Below are positions 42,467 through 54,371 of a stretch of 64,000 nt of DNA, one piece after another. A program made the translations under genes and the position numbers. The stretch is from the NCBI GenBank assembly GCA_031769625.1, contig JAUIMM010000178.1:24671501-24735500 (forward strand), given 5' to 3'. Source of the stretch: Taudactylus pleione. Lineage: Eukaryota > Chordata > Amphibia > Anura > Myobatrachidae. How positions within the stretch are numbered: the stretch's first letter is position 1; every line of letters begins with the position of its first letter. The notes beneath the pieces were generated by a model. It had not been told where the DNA came from. It worked only from the letters and a program-made list of their open reading frames with translations, and searched no databases.

Positions 42467-43552
42467 AAGAATTATTTCCCTGGTGAAGAAAAACCCCTTC
42501 ACAACAGTTGGCCAAATCAAGAACACTCTCCAGGAGGTAGGTGTATATGTGTCAAAGTCAACAATCAAGAGAAGACTTCACAAGAGTGAATATAGAGGGT
42601 TCACCACAAGATGTAAACCATTGGTGAGCCTCAAAAACAGGAAAACCAGATTACAGTTTGCCAAACAACATCTAAAAAAGCCATTACAGTTCTGGAACAA
42701 CATCCTATGGACAGATGAGACAAAGATCAACTTGTACCAGAGTGACGGGAAGAGAAGAGTATGGAGAAGGAAAGGAACTGTTCATGATCCAAAACATACC
42801 ACCTCATCAGTGAAGCATGGTGGTGGTAGTGTCATGCCGTGGGCATGTATGGCTGCCCATGGAACTAGTTCCCTTGTGTTTATTGATGATGTGACTGCTG
42901 GCGAAAGCAGCAGAATAAATTCTGAAGTGTTTCGGGCAATATTATATGCTCATATTCAGTCAAATGCTTCAGAACTCATTGGACGGCACTTCGCAGTGCA
43001 GATGGACAATGACCTGACGCATACGGCAAAAACAACCAAAGAGTTTTTTAAGGCTAAAAAGTGGAATGTTATGCAATGGCCAAGTCAATCCCCTGACCTG
43101 AATCCGATTGAGCATGCATTTCACTTGATGAAAACAAAACTGAAGGGAAAATGCCCCAAGAACAAGCAGGAACTGAAGACATTTGCAGTAGAGGCCTGGC
43201 AGAGCATCACCAGGGATGAAACCCAGCGTCTGGTGATGTCTATGCGTTCCACACTTCAGGCTGTAATTGCCTGCAAAGGATTTGCAACAAAGTATTAAAA
43301 AGTGAAAGTTAGATTTAGGATTGCTTAGGTTGTCCCATTACTTTTGGCCCCTTAAAAAGTGTGAGGCACATATAGAAACCGCTGTAATTCCTACACCGTT
43401 CACCTGATTTGGATGTAATTACCCTCAAATTAAATCTGAAAGTCTGCAGTTAAAGAACATCTTGTTTGTTTCATTTCAAAGCCATTGTTCTGGTTAATAG
43501 AGGCCAAAATATGAAAATTCTGTCAATGTCCCAATATTTATGCACCTGACTG
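42467..43552 (+). mobile_element. 5'-truncated Tc1 element
   Basis: Matches the 30580 element from about its position 31137 to the right terminus GCACCTGACTG, with TA after it. The left inverted repeat and the first third of the gene are absent, so it cannot move even if transposase is supplied. The junction falls at GAAAGAATTATTTCC. Confidence 0.95.
42483..43298 (+). pseudogene. Tc1 transposase, N-terminally truncated
   Basis: This open frame of 271 codons covers the second helix-turn-helix (TVGQIKNTL...SKSTIKRRL) and the whole catalytic domain. The first D is in ILWTDETKINLY, the second D in VQMDNDLTHTAK, and E in SPDLNPIEHAF with 34-residue spacing. Unlike the copy at 30921 it keeps the 7 bases after GKRR, and there the frame reads VWRRKGTVHDPKHTTSSVKHG uninterrupted. 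The first DNA-binding domain and the GRPR linker are missing, and DNDPKH is changed to DNDLTH. Probably inactive, although the frame is intact. Confidence 0.9.
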
Positions 43553-43554
43553 TA

Positions 43555-43600
43555 TGTATATAATATATATATATATATATATATTCATACATACATACTG
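43555..43600. repeat. (TA)n/(CATA)n microsatellite
   Basis: Directly follows the Tc1 right end. Confidence 0.9.
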
Positions 43601-44214
43601 TACATCAACACATGTACTTACCCCCTGTGCCCCCTCCTTAATCTGGCCCTGCAGTTGTATACATAGGGGGAGCGGCTGAGCTGTATACATAGAGGGGGCT
43701 CAGCTGTATAGGGGGGTTTCAGCTCTAAACACAGGTTGTCCCAGCTGTATATTATCACAGAGCCCAGGCACTTTCCGACTCCCAGCTGATGTTTGATTAC
43801 ATGAACCAGCAATATATGACACGCAGTTGATGCTAAGGACATGCTTCTCTCCCTGTACCCAGGCTCTCTGACAACTCATCTTCAGCTGCCCATTCCCGCA
43901 CCTGTTCGCAACCTCACAACATGAAGTAAAAATCCGACTCCAGAAGTCACTCAGGGCCTCTTACCAGAAACCAGGGAAACTACACTTCCCAGAAGCCCCC
44001 TGCATCTCGGAGTGACATCAGCAGGGGGCTCCAGGGGAGATGTCAGAGCAGGGGACTGTGGCGACCTGGTTTCCCTTGCTGCCCAGGTGCCTGAGCGCAG
44101 CCAGTGAGGGAGAGAGGAGAGCACTGCCATAGACACACCCAGGAGGTGAGCTGATGTCACCGGTCACATGACCCGATGCACGTGCCCCCTTAGCCCCGCC
44201 TAGTGGCAGATCCC
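43601..44214. other. Unassigned, with hAT-like end
   Basis: TTAATCTGGCCCTG near 43638-43651 equals the right terminus of the hAT MITE at 56277-56609. A TGTATACATAGGGGG/GCTCAGCTGTATA short tandem lies at 43655-43710. Open frames have no family motif. Confidence 0.45.
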
Positions 44215-44515
44215 TGACTAGACCAATTTACATCCAACTAGTTTGTTTGGTTGGAATGAAAATCTGGTAAGGATTGGAAACAAGTGACAATCAACCATTT
44301 GCTCCCAAACCCCAGAAAACAGCCCAAAACTGTTTAAACAAATTGTTTAAATCAAACATTTAACCAACTTGTCTGAACGACCATTTTCTTCTGTTTTCCG
44401 GCGTTTGAGAGCAAATGGCTGATCATTTGCTCCCATACCTTACCAGATTTTCATTCCAACCAACCAACTAGTTGGATGGTTGGATGAAAAGTTGGTCTGG
44501 TGTATGGGCAGCTTA
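44215..44515. mobile_element. MITE with about 40-bp inverted repeats
   Basis: CCAACTAGTTTGTTTGGTTG ... AAATCTGGTAAGG (44234-44273) is mirrored by CCTTACCAGATTTTCATTCC ... CCAACTAGTTGG (44437-44477). The interior has GTTTAAACAAATTGTTTAAA. Confidence 0.75.
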
Positions 44516-44564
44516 AGGCTGTGATTAATGTGTAATTACAGACCTCTCTGGTCTCTTTCTCGGG

Positions 44565-45700
44565 TGTGATATGTATTACCGCCGGCCCTATGGTTCCATT
44601 CCCGACAGCGGCTGCCCGACAAAGTAGGAAATCCCGATTGTCCTAAAGGTAAGTATTTACTAACCTAACCCCCCTAACCCTAACCCTCCTTAAGGATACC
44701 TAACCCTAACCTCCCTCCCTGTGCCTAAACCTAACCCCCCCTTCCCCGCTGCCAAAACCTATGTCCCCCTGGGGGGTGCCTAACCCTAACCTCCCCCCGG
44801 GGGTGCCTAACCCTCCCTCCCCCTAGCCTAACCCTAACCTCCCGTGTGGGTGCCTAACACTAAGGACCTCATTTAGAGGCGGCCGCACGGTCGTACGGAA
44901 AAAGGGGCCGGATATGCAAATGATTCCCTCGCAAGTTGCGTCCCTAAGTTTGTATCGGTAGTTGGCGAACCAAGGGGAGGAAGCGGTCGGAAGACAAAAA
45001 AAAATACGCCCCCTTCTCGTACGCATTGCACGTCATCTCCATCCAGGCATATAAGGATTAATCGAGACCATCGGGAACCATCGGAACTGGTCGTAGAGTT
45101 TAAGGTTGACCATACCCTCTCTTAAGCACTACGATCATGTCAGTGTAAAAACCTCCCAGGTCACATGTGCCATGACGCTACTTTGTTAATTATGCACTCC
45201 CATAATTCGTATGCACTCCCATAAAATGCAGTTCGTATAATCAGGCACGCCTGCGTTCGGATCTCCACTCCCCCGTTTTCAAGCACCTTCCCCTGTTACC
45301 ACCCACAACCGCCTCCATCTGTCACTCAAACTACCGACCTGGCTGTGTTCAAGGAGAGAGAAATTTCTGATCGTAGCGGCTAGTTTGCGCACGCGCATTG
45401 CGAACTTTACGCATGCGCAGTACAGCGAACATCGGTTGCGTACGACCGTGCGACCACAACGACCGACTCTGAATGAGGTCCTCAGTCCCCCCCCGGGAGC
45501 CCTAAACCTAACCCTCCCCCCCGTGGCTGTCCGCTGCGGCGCCCGGTATCCGCTCGATCGGGATGCTGGGCGCTAGTCTCCAGACGTCGGGCAAATTACA
45601 GGTGTCTAGATTTAGACGCCTTTCATTCGTCCCTAGTCGGGATAAAGCAGTCTGGAAGCCGGCGGTCGGCATTAAGACCGTCGGGTGCCAGAGTACATCC
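44565..45700. mobile_element. CCTAACC-family element, copy 2, interrupted
   Basis: The left part (44565-44872) has TATTACCGCCGGCCC, CCCGACAGCGGC and CCTAACCCTAACC words. The right part (about 45480-45700) has AAACCTAACCCTCC, GGGATGCTGGGCGC and the TAGATTTAGACGCC block. Compared with copy 1 the two parts are separated by the insertion at 44873-45482. Confidence 0.7.
44873..45482. mobile_element. Nested MITE (GGACCTCATT ends)
   Basis: The left end GGACCTCATTTAGAGGC and the right end reverse complement GGACCTCATTCAGAGTC form the terminal repeats. TAA precedes it and TCA follows it, as for a decayed 3-bp duplication. The interior holds GCACGGTCGTACG with its mirror CGTACGACCGTGC. It sits exactly where copy 1 of the CCTAACC family is uninterrupted. 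Confidence 0.75.
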
Positions 45701-46157
45701 CTCTTTCTCCAGTTATCTGGCGCTCCCCTCAAAGGGACTGTCTGTTTTGCCCATAGTCCGCTTTAAATGAGGGAGAATAGTCCTTCCCCTTACCAGTGCA
45801 TGCTGCGAGCTCCGGAAGATGTCAGACCCTCACTCAGCGCCGGCTCGGCCGCACGCTGTGATCACACACGGCCACCGCCAGCGGCACCTCACTAGCACCG
45901 GCCTCCTGGGTCCGTTACCTGAGGAGAGAGGCCCTGTAACTGACGTAACTGTCCACCTCAGCCACCTGCAGCTACTGAGTCATGTGACCTGCTACTGACT
46001 CACCACATACTACCTGCACCAGTACATTCACATAGAGGGGTAAATGTCTCCAGACTCTGGTGTGGCAAGATAACAGTCAGTTACAATATGGTTCCATGTT
46101 AACCATTCTGTGCAACATACAGAGTGCACGTTGTATTTACATGTTATATATATATCC
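45701..46157. other. No recognisable feature
   Basis: GC-richer sequence without coding motif. Confidence 0.45.
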
Positions 46158-46289
46158 CGCCTCCAAGATTTTGCCTGTGCTGCTCGCCACCTTTGGAACT
46201 CTCTCCCTCTCCCCATCAGACTCTCCACCTCTCTACAACGGGCTCTCAAGACCCACTACTTAATCAATGCTTTCCAGCTCTCATCCTAA
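46158..46289 (+). pseudogene. L2-type LINE ORF2, extreme C-terminus
   Basis: The frame 46158-46289 reads RLQDFACAARHLWNSLPLPI, then RLSTSLQRALKTHYLINAF, and stops at TAA. The ARxxWNSLPxxIR ... LKTHL pattern is the hallmark of the end of L2/CR1-type reverse transcriptases. Only the last about 43 residues survive, consistent with 5' truncation. Another frame through the same DNA is longer but has no family match. Confidence 0.85.
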
Positions 46290-46632
46290 CTTGCTGCTTC
46301 ATGCTCCCTCCTCCCTGTCTTCCCCATCTGTATCATGCCTGTCTGTCTGCTCCTCCCCTTGAGAATGTAAGCTCTTGCGAGCAGGGTCCTCTACCCTCTT
46401 GTGCTTCTTATTTTATTTTCATCTACTTCTTACTCACCACTAGGACACCTAACCCTTGGTTGCCTATGCTCCTTATGTTTCTTATGTGGGTGTTATGGCC
46501 ACCAATGTATCAATGTATATTATCTATGTCCTTGTCCTGCATTGTATTGTATTGTATGACACTTTTTTGGTTATGTACATTGTAAGGCGCTGCGGAACAC
46601 TTGTGGGACCATATAAATAAACGATAATAATA
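46290..46632 (+). other. L2-type LINE 3' UTR
   Basis: Contains GAGAATGTAAGCTCTTGCGA followed by GCAGGG, then AAGGCGCTGCGGAACACTTG and an ATAAATAAACGATAATAATA end. These blocks are the conserved 3' end of vertebrate L2-like LINEs. Confidence 0.8.
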
Positions 46633-46689
46633 CAGTATTTACATATATACATTTTATATAGGATTCAACATGAGCAAGTATACCGAGGT

Positions 46690-47235
46690 ATAGGGTACCA
46701 CATCTCTCTCTCTCTAGGTTGCACCAAGCATCTTGCGCCATATGGCACATAGACACTAGGTGAATGAGGACAAACAGATGTGTCCTCACTCATCTTTGCT
46801 GCAGTCGTGTCCCTGGTTCTCGTGAGACTCTGCTAGCGCCGGGCATTTTTTTTTTTTTGCCGAAAAAGCACCTAAGTCACTATATGACGTGACTAGGACG
46901 CACCAGGTGACTGTATGGATTAAATTGATATGTTATACTTGTATATCTGTGTGTGACTGAGTCTCTCAATCAGCATATGAAGTGCTATGATGCAACGGCT
47001 GCAGCTTTTTTCCTCACTAATTTCTGTTTTCAGTCTCAGTTGCACACAGATATACAAGTGTCACATATCAGATTAATCAGCAGAGTCTCCTGGTGCCTCC
47101 CAGTCATATTGCATCTTAGACACATTATCGGCAAAATAAGACACCCAATGCTAGCAAAGTTACACGAACTTGGCGGCTCACTCACGCTAGGCATATGGCG
47201 CTCCCTGGCATACAGAGGCTAGATGATAAAGGACA

Positions 47236-47240
<5 letters not shown>
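46690..47240. repeat. Fold-back element
   Basis: The left half includes GCGCCATATGG (about 46733), AGTCACTATATGACG and TATACTTGTATATCTGTG. The right half carries the reverse complements: CACAGATATACAAGTG (about 47045), and CATATGGCGC (about 47192). A half copy lies at 55800-56113. Confidence 0.7.
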
Positions 47241-47277
<37 letters not shown>

Positions 47278-47300
47278 CATATACACACACACACAATATG
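47240..47300. repeat. (TA)n/(CA)n microsatellite
   Basis: TA run followed by CATACA and ACAC runs. Confidence 0.9.
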
Positions 47301-47565
47301 TCACCTGAAGAAAAGGCCTATCCCTTTTAATAATTTTTTTTTTTTAACCGTTAGAGCAATTTAGTGACATTAATAAAATAATTCTGCTAGAAACCGGATG
47401 TTGCTTAAAGAAATTATGCTTCTTGATTTGTAAAAAACAGAACTTGTGCAACAGAGACAATCTGTATGGTCTGCAGATTGCTGCATTCATAGGGTCAGTA
47501 ATGTCATAGGCGGCTGTATTATCATCTACATATTTATCCTATGTAGGAACTGCTTGTGACGAACA

Positions 47566-47738
47566 GGAGTATATTTACTAAAGTGCGGGTTTTTAGAAGT
47601 GAAGATGTTGCCCATAGCAACCAATTTAGATTCTAGCCATTATCTTCTAGGAGGGGCTAGACAAATGTTAAGTTGAATCTGATTGGTTGCTATGGGCAAC
47701 CTCCATTTCTAAAAACCTGCACTTTAGTAACTATACCC
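47566..47738. mobile_element. CCAAT-type MITE
   Basis: GTATATTTACTAAAGTGCGG and its mirrored arm. The left core reads GCAACCAATTTAGATTC and the right core ATCTGATTGGTTGC. Fourth copy of the family. Confidence 0.9.
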
Positions 47739-50262
47739 TACAGTGTAGGAAATACCTGATCTTTACTTTTTAAAAGTGCAGTAGCTAAGTGTAAAGCGGA
47801 AATATATATATTTACCTACAGGTTTCATTTCATGAAAATATATACTTTTTTTTCTTCTTCAAGAATTCACAATGGAAAAAAAATTAATTTCTAGAATACA
47901 ACCAAAAGGACCTCACTCAAATATACATTCTATTATATAATTATATTATGCATGAGGCATTTTCTGACAAAAAGGGAACAACATGACATTTTTGCTGGAC
48001 TTACAGGCAAAAGGACTCAAAAAAGAGGATTTTATTTTTTCAATAAAATGTGCATTTACTTACTTTGTACTTTAGCAGACAAGATAAACACTTGAAAATG
48101 TAAAACAAAGCTTAGAACATTTCAACCAAGTGCAACTGTCATGTTCATTGAACAGAGTCTGTTAACTTCCTAATTTCCCTTTCTACCCATTCTCTGGTTC
48201 ATTAAGGTGCTACTGGGACTTATTATGTTATATGCTGTGCCTTGTCCTAAATTACCCCCAAGGCGCCACCTTTGTCACAGCTGAGGTGTTGTCAGGTAAT
48301 CCCTAAGGTGATTCACAACAGCTCTGCTGCATAGGAAACAAGTGACTGTAACCCTTTTAAGGCTAGCAACGTACTAAATAGCAGTCAATTACCGGGAGAT
48401 TAGTGTTGACCTTTAAAGCCCCCTTTTTTCCCCCAACCTACAAATAATTATGTATTTTTTTAAAAGCTTTTTTTATTATTATTAAATAGTTGAATACAGT
48501 ATGTCTGTCTGCACTGTGTGTGTGTGTATATTGTAGGACAGTTAAGTAAAATACAATAAAAATGTATTCAATTCTAAAATGAAACATTTTCTCCTAAACC
48601 TACCAAAGGGGGGTGGGGTTGTTATCAAAGCATCAGAGCTGATCCTGTTTACATTGAAATAATATGTGTTCTCATGTCCTTTTGTAAATTTACAGTCTGA
48701 GCTCTCATAGTGGGGTCAAATGGGTTTGTTCCTTAAAGGCAAATCATTTGTTCTGCTATTTCAACACAACAAATATTAAAGGGCAGAGATCCCTGGGTAC
48801 TTCAAGCAGTAACTTATACTGCCTACACAGACTAGTAAAACACACACATCCAGCATTTCAGAGTTCCTGTGAAAACACAGAGAGAGTGTGAGGGATCGGG
48901 ATACACAGCAGCAGATCTCTACATAGAGTCTAGTAAATTATACAGAAATATTTAAGAACTCTTACACAATGAATAAAATAATATTTGCAAAACTAACTAG
49001 AGACACGCAGATATAGATTATATATATATATTATATATATACATACACACACACACAATGTCGACAAAGCACATGTACAACAATGACCCTGTGACCATCA
49101 TGTGAGTTGTACATGATCATTAAAATGAGCCTCACAAGAATAGAGGAAGGTGCATGGAGGTGCAGACACAGCTTAAACATGCAGGGGTTTAGCTGAAGCT
49201 TAGCATCCACAAGGGCAGAGCCTTATCTGTCCTTGTCAAAAGGACAAAGCTGGAAATGGTTAGGGACATGTAAAGTGTAGGGCTGATGTATACCCTAAGG
49301 ACTCCCAAGATGAGAATATGAACTTTAGAGCAGAATGCAGTATAAAATTAGCTGATTCACTGCCAAGCAAAAATAACAGAAAAATAAATTGATGTATCCA
49401 ATGTTCTATACAATTCATGTAAGGGCAAATCTAATAGTGCAAAGACAAAGAGAAAATCAAAATTTACAAACACTTAACAGCTAATGATATCATCTTGTTC
49501 TCCAATGCATTTCAGCCTGGGTTCTCACCTTAATGAACATATACCCCAAGGGATAACTAGGACTAGTACAACAACATTTCAAGAGGATAAATTAAAAAAA
49601 AAACAAAAAAAAAAAAACAACAAACCTTCCATGCCATAAAAATATGGATAATGAGCAAAACAATTTTTACTTTATTTGTATTGTCATTTATTTATTTTAA
49701 ATGAACATTTACAAAATAGATGTAAAAATTTCCAACTGCTGAAAAATGAAATTATCCCTATACTCATGTCAGCATTTAATACAATCCCTTTCTGGACAGC
49801 AATCTGATGCAAAAGAGTAAAAGGAAAATTGATTTCTTCTGCATGAAAAATAAAAATAATCCTAAAAGTACAGTAGGGAAAAAAACCTTATTGTACATAT
49901 TTCTGAATGCTGCTTTATACAGGTGCAACTGCTATTACAATAAAACTTTCAAATAATTAGAATGATCAAAAACATACTATTGAATTTTTAACCCAATATA
50001 TGCCAAAAAAAAGAAATAGCTGGAAAAAATGGATTAAAATTGGCAAAACAATAATAACAATGACTGATTTTTTTTGTTTTTCTTTTTAATTTTTAGATCG
50101 TGTACCGCGTAATTTCTTGGAAAAATGATACACAATCTTTTTTTATAACCAAATAACTTAAATTGACTTTGTTCATTGTATACAGAGAGACAATAATACT
50201 TTAAAGTAATGATGATCGTTCACACTTGTCTTCTTTGTTACAGCCAAGAGTGTGTGTGGGTG

Positions 50263-50297
<35 letters not shown>

Positions 50298-50461
50298 AAT
50301 AAATAAATATAAAACAGAACAGGGACGGCACTCTTTCTTAACAAAAACATGTCCTGATGAAAATGTGATTAAAACATTGAAACATTGACCTCTAAACGTG
50401 CTACTAAGAGTAGGTGTCATTGACTGGAGTGCCGCACCGGTGACTGTTGTGTGTGTGCATA

Positions 50462-50506
<45 letters not shown>

Positions 50507-50525
50507 GGGGCGCTATACAGAAATA

Positions 50526-50574
<49 letters not shown>

Positions 50575-52020
50575 CTTTTTTTCCAACCCAACATGTTTTT
50601 AAAATAGATGTGGCTTGCTGAAAAAAAAATTACAGAAGATGTGCAATTTGTAGCTCATTAAATAAACTTCTTTATGTTCACATAAATGCTTCTAAGAAAG
50701 TGTATTTTATTAAAAAAAATGAAGAAGAAAGAAACAGCACCCACGTACTAGTAAAATAAAAAAATATTTCAAATTCATTGTTGCTTACTCTTTGGTGAGT
50801 GAGTATTTTTTTAGTACATTAACACTGTAATGCATTTACATTATAGTAGAAAGTTATGATAGATTACTAAACCCCCCCAAAAAATGCACCTAATTTTAAA
50901 TACCTTCACATTGTTGACATTTTCAGGTTTGAAAAAAATAAATAAAAAAATCATCTTGCAAATTGTAACCACCCTAATCAACACAAACACACTCAAAGCT
51001 AAATGGACAAAAAATATGTATTAGACCAGCAGATAGTTTTTTATAAATGTGAATTATAGTAAAGTAACAATATTCTAGAAATTAGAACAATTGGATAGTG
51101 CACTGAAAATTATGAAAAAATCGAAAACAAAAAAAAAAAGAGGATGAGTAAGCTCACGAAATAAGAAAAATGTCCAGGTCAACTTACAGTAACTCAACCT
51201 TCACATGCTGATTTACTCACTAAAATGTTTTTGTATAAATGTAGTAGTGATCTGTGGCCATCTCCTGGAAGAAGTGAATATTGCTCATGTTTAAAAATTA
51301 AACTGGATATAGGAAACTGCAATATGCAAATATTTAAACTCCAAAGATAAATAAAAGATGTTTAATAAATAATTGCAGTCAATGTGTCATTTATTTCATA
51401 AACTTAAATGTAGACTGCAATGTTGTAACAATGCTATGTTTCCATTACACAAATGGAAGTCTTACAAATATATATATAAGATCTCACACATATTATATGA
51501 GCATTTTGTGTGTGTAATTTAATACCTTTCAATAAATATTTATGCAAGAATGTAAAAAAATACCACAGCAAATATCTTCTATATTTCACTTACAATGTGA
51601 ATGAGGCTGAGGTACCTTTCTATACTTTACAGCATGCATACTAAGGAAAGCAGTCACAGAATGCGCTTCAGCGCTGACTGCTATGCAATTTTTTGATCCT
51701 GCCCAGTTGCCCAACAATGGGATCTATAGTTCATTTGACCGCACAAACGAAAGTCTACAAAATGACAGTTCCACATACAGGGGAGTGGTAAAAACATTCT
51801 CTAATCCTGTTCCTGCTTATCCTTGGTCAGATTGTTAAGAACGATTATTTGTTGGCCAAACATGATGCAACATATACTTATTGTTGTCAAAAACTACCAA
51901 AATGTCAGATGACATACTTTTCCCTTTTCAGATCTAACATATTTCCATAGTGCTGAACAATTTAAAGAGACAGGAATACAAACTGAACGATAGCATTACT
52001 AAAGGAAGTAGTGCACTAAG
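47739..52020. other. Repeat-poor AT-rich stretch
   Basis: No coding motif. Microsatellites lie at about 49018-49040 (TA), 50266-50295 (TA), 50460-50490 and 50521-50570 (TA/CA). The sequence at 48190-48400 is less AT-rich and looks non-repetitive. No protein, RNA gene or MITE is recognised. Confidence 0.55.
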
Positions 52021-52744
52021 GGCCTGATTCTGAGTTGGGAATAAAGCAAGAAAGAGCAAGTAACTGTGCACCTTGGTAAAACCATATTGCACTGCAAGTG
52101 AGGAAGATTAAAATATTTAAAATATCTAATATGAAGTGCTGACTGTGCTGGGGGGCTTAGTTGCATCCGCCCCACGGGCTGGTACAATTATAAGCATTTG
52201 GGACCGTTGGCAGCCATACACACAGCATGCACAAGTCTAACGACTGGGAAGCAGTCTGTAATAACAGAAACAGAGGGGCCAGGAAACATTTTCTGCCTGC
52301 CTCATCGTCAGTCACACTATTACATGCTAGCATGCTGATTGGAGGATAGCCAGCACAATCCACCAATCACAGAAATAAAAGGTCTCCAAATACTGATTGG
52401 TGGATGGCAGAAGCTGTTAATTAGAGAGAATGCAGAAAGCTACAGTATATCACACAGAGATAGTGATTGGTGAGTAATCAAATTGGGTCACCCCCACAGA
52501 CCTGGACTAATTTCAAGAGATCTTTTAAGCAGGGGGCATGGGTGTCAGATCTGGGGTATGATTTTAATTGAGGTAGAAGGAGGTGTCCGCTCTGGGGTCT
52601 GATTTTTAATGATGAAATGGGGGATGAGAACTTGGGTGTGAAGTCAATTCTTTTCTTTTAAGAGCACAACTAACAGCTTTCATGCTGGACTAGAGAAGGC
52701 AGTGTATGCAGCTCTTATCAATATTAATAGCAATAATAGAGGTA
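52021..52744. other. MITE-like left end and CCAAT cluster
   Basis: GGGCCTGATTCTGAGT at 52021, preceded by TAA, equals the terminus of the 40486 and 25075 families. No matching right end was found. At 52337-52471 there are four ATTGG/CCAAT motifs, two of them forming a 10-bp inverted pair (CCACCAATCA and TGATTGGTGG). Confidence 0.4.
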
Positions 52745-52905
52745 GATGTACTAAGCCTTGGAGAGGCTTAAGCTGCAGGAGGGGTGGGTTAGGGTTGGCG
52801 TTGGCCTTAGAATACTTACCAAAAATCTCCTACATTTTCACCATTGGAATTCCGCTGCCGGCATTCCGTCCGTCAGGATTCTGACCATCGGGATGCTGTA
52901 TCCAG
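52745..52905. repeat. MITE start fused to CCTAACC-family piece
   Basis: TACTAAGCCTTGGAGAGG matches the left end of the MITE at 36875. GGGTTAGGGTTGGCG and AATACTTACC follow, then GGAATTCCGCTGCCGGCATTC, in reverse orientation to the family at 29504. Confidence 0.55.
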
Positions 52906-53864
52906 CCCCAAAATACTATAAACAACTATTATGTTAATAAATCAAATAATACAATAATAAAATAAATATATCACAGTATTGAAACAAAAAGCAGACGTTA
53001 ATATTTATGCATGCTAAAACTTTGTGCACTGTTAGCCCGAATGTGTCACTTTCGTTTCTTTCGCATCTGCCGTTATTCGTGCAATCCTATTGTAAAAGAT
53101 GAGATGCGGCATTCGCCCCCAAAAATACTTTGGCGTTAATGGTGAAAAGTACAGCTGAAAATGGGTAATATCCTGTACCCAAAAAAAGGTCAACTAAGAT
53201 AGGATAACATTAAAGAAGACTGTCAGGGGCCATAATCAAGGGGTTTGGGGCACTCTAATTGTGTCAAGTAGCTGTTATATGCATTTTTCTCTAAGAGTGA
53301 AAAAATGTCAGAAAGCAATATTTTGGGGAAAAATAAATGCTGTAGCTAAATTGGGGTACATCAGAATGGGTGTATGTTTTTGTGCCATAAGAGTGCATTT
53401 TTGAAAAATGTTACAAATACTCCTGTTACATGCACCTGCAATTGTAAAACTCCTATCCCATCCATACAGCTTCCCCTTCCCCCATAATACCAATCCCACT
53501 ACTTTAAACCCCATTTCCCAACACTTGTTATTTCCCACACAAAAAATGATTTGTCATTTTTGGCCAAATTAAGTTAATTAAAAAGTAATTTTTGCCTATT
53601 AAATCATTCGGTGGGAGGGGTGTCCAAGGGGTTACGAACTGTCTTTTCACTTGCTCTGACATGATAAAATCTTTTTGCAACTTTTGACTATGAAGAAACG
53701 TTTGGAAAGGTGCGTCTAATAGGATAGCGCGAAACGCATTTTCGGCGAAAAGTATGCACAAGTGTAAACATTTTGCACGACTACGGCTTATCGTAGCTAA
53801 TTGGATATGGCCCTAAAACTGTATGAATATGCCTATGTTAATCCAAAATACAAGACACTCTCAA
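52906..53864. other. No recognisable feature
   Basis: AT-rich sequence. GCGCGAAACGCATTTTCGGC near 53736 superficially resembles a hammerhead end but lacks the first box. Confidence 0.45.
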
Positions 53865-54284
53865 TCTATATAAAAGAAGAAATTAGTTTTTTCATTTGCG
53901 AATATCTTCCACAGCTCTCAAGGTAAAGCTGCCCAATCTTACACAGTTATTTAGTATCGAAAAAGTAAGCTATATAGACCATATAGCGACAATGCAACAA
54001 ATCTTATATATAAAATTAATTGGTCTGTTTGTTTGTCTATCTGGTCATGCATGTGGACACCCCTGCACCGATTGGGATGAAATCAATGCAAGTTTGTCTA
54101 GTTGGTTCCTGGCCAGCTTTAAGGGGGGTTGGCGTCCCAGTTGGACCTCCCGTTGGTGTATGCTGGACAGAACTTTGACCCAGGGAACCTGTTCTAAGTC
54201 TTCTACTTGATATATTTGGATGACATCATATAATAAAATGTAATAACTTGAAGATTTAAACCTGGGCAATGCCAGGTAATATAG
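53865..54284 (+). mobile_element. Non-autonomous Helitron
   Basis: Begins A|TCTATATAAAAGAAG and has a second TCTTATATATAAAATTAAT near 53999. It continues with GGTCTGTTTGTTTGTC and ACCCCTGCACCGATTGGGAT, then ends with the perfect hairpin ACCTGG-GCAATG-CCAGGT, followed about 7 bp later by ATAG in the place of CTAG. TC at the start, and a hairpin close to a CTRR-like end without target duplication, are Helitron traits. Confidence 0.7.
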
Positions 54285-54371
54285 CCACCTGTAGTCTAAA
54301 CAGAATGGATTCAGTCTATTGTGGCAAATTATTTCCTCTGAAAGTAACCCAATGATATATGTATAAAGTAA

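Noticed and set aside
46124..46585. 153-codon frame
   Set aside because: The L2 protein similarity lies in a different frame (46158-46289); this frame is a shadow that continues into the 3' UTR.
53700..53750. Additional hammerhead ribozyme
   Set aside because: A GAAACGC box is present but the upstream box reads CTATGAAG rather than CTGANGA and the intervening stem is poor.
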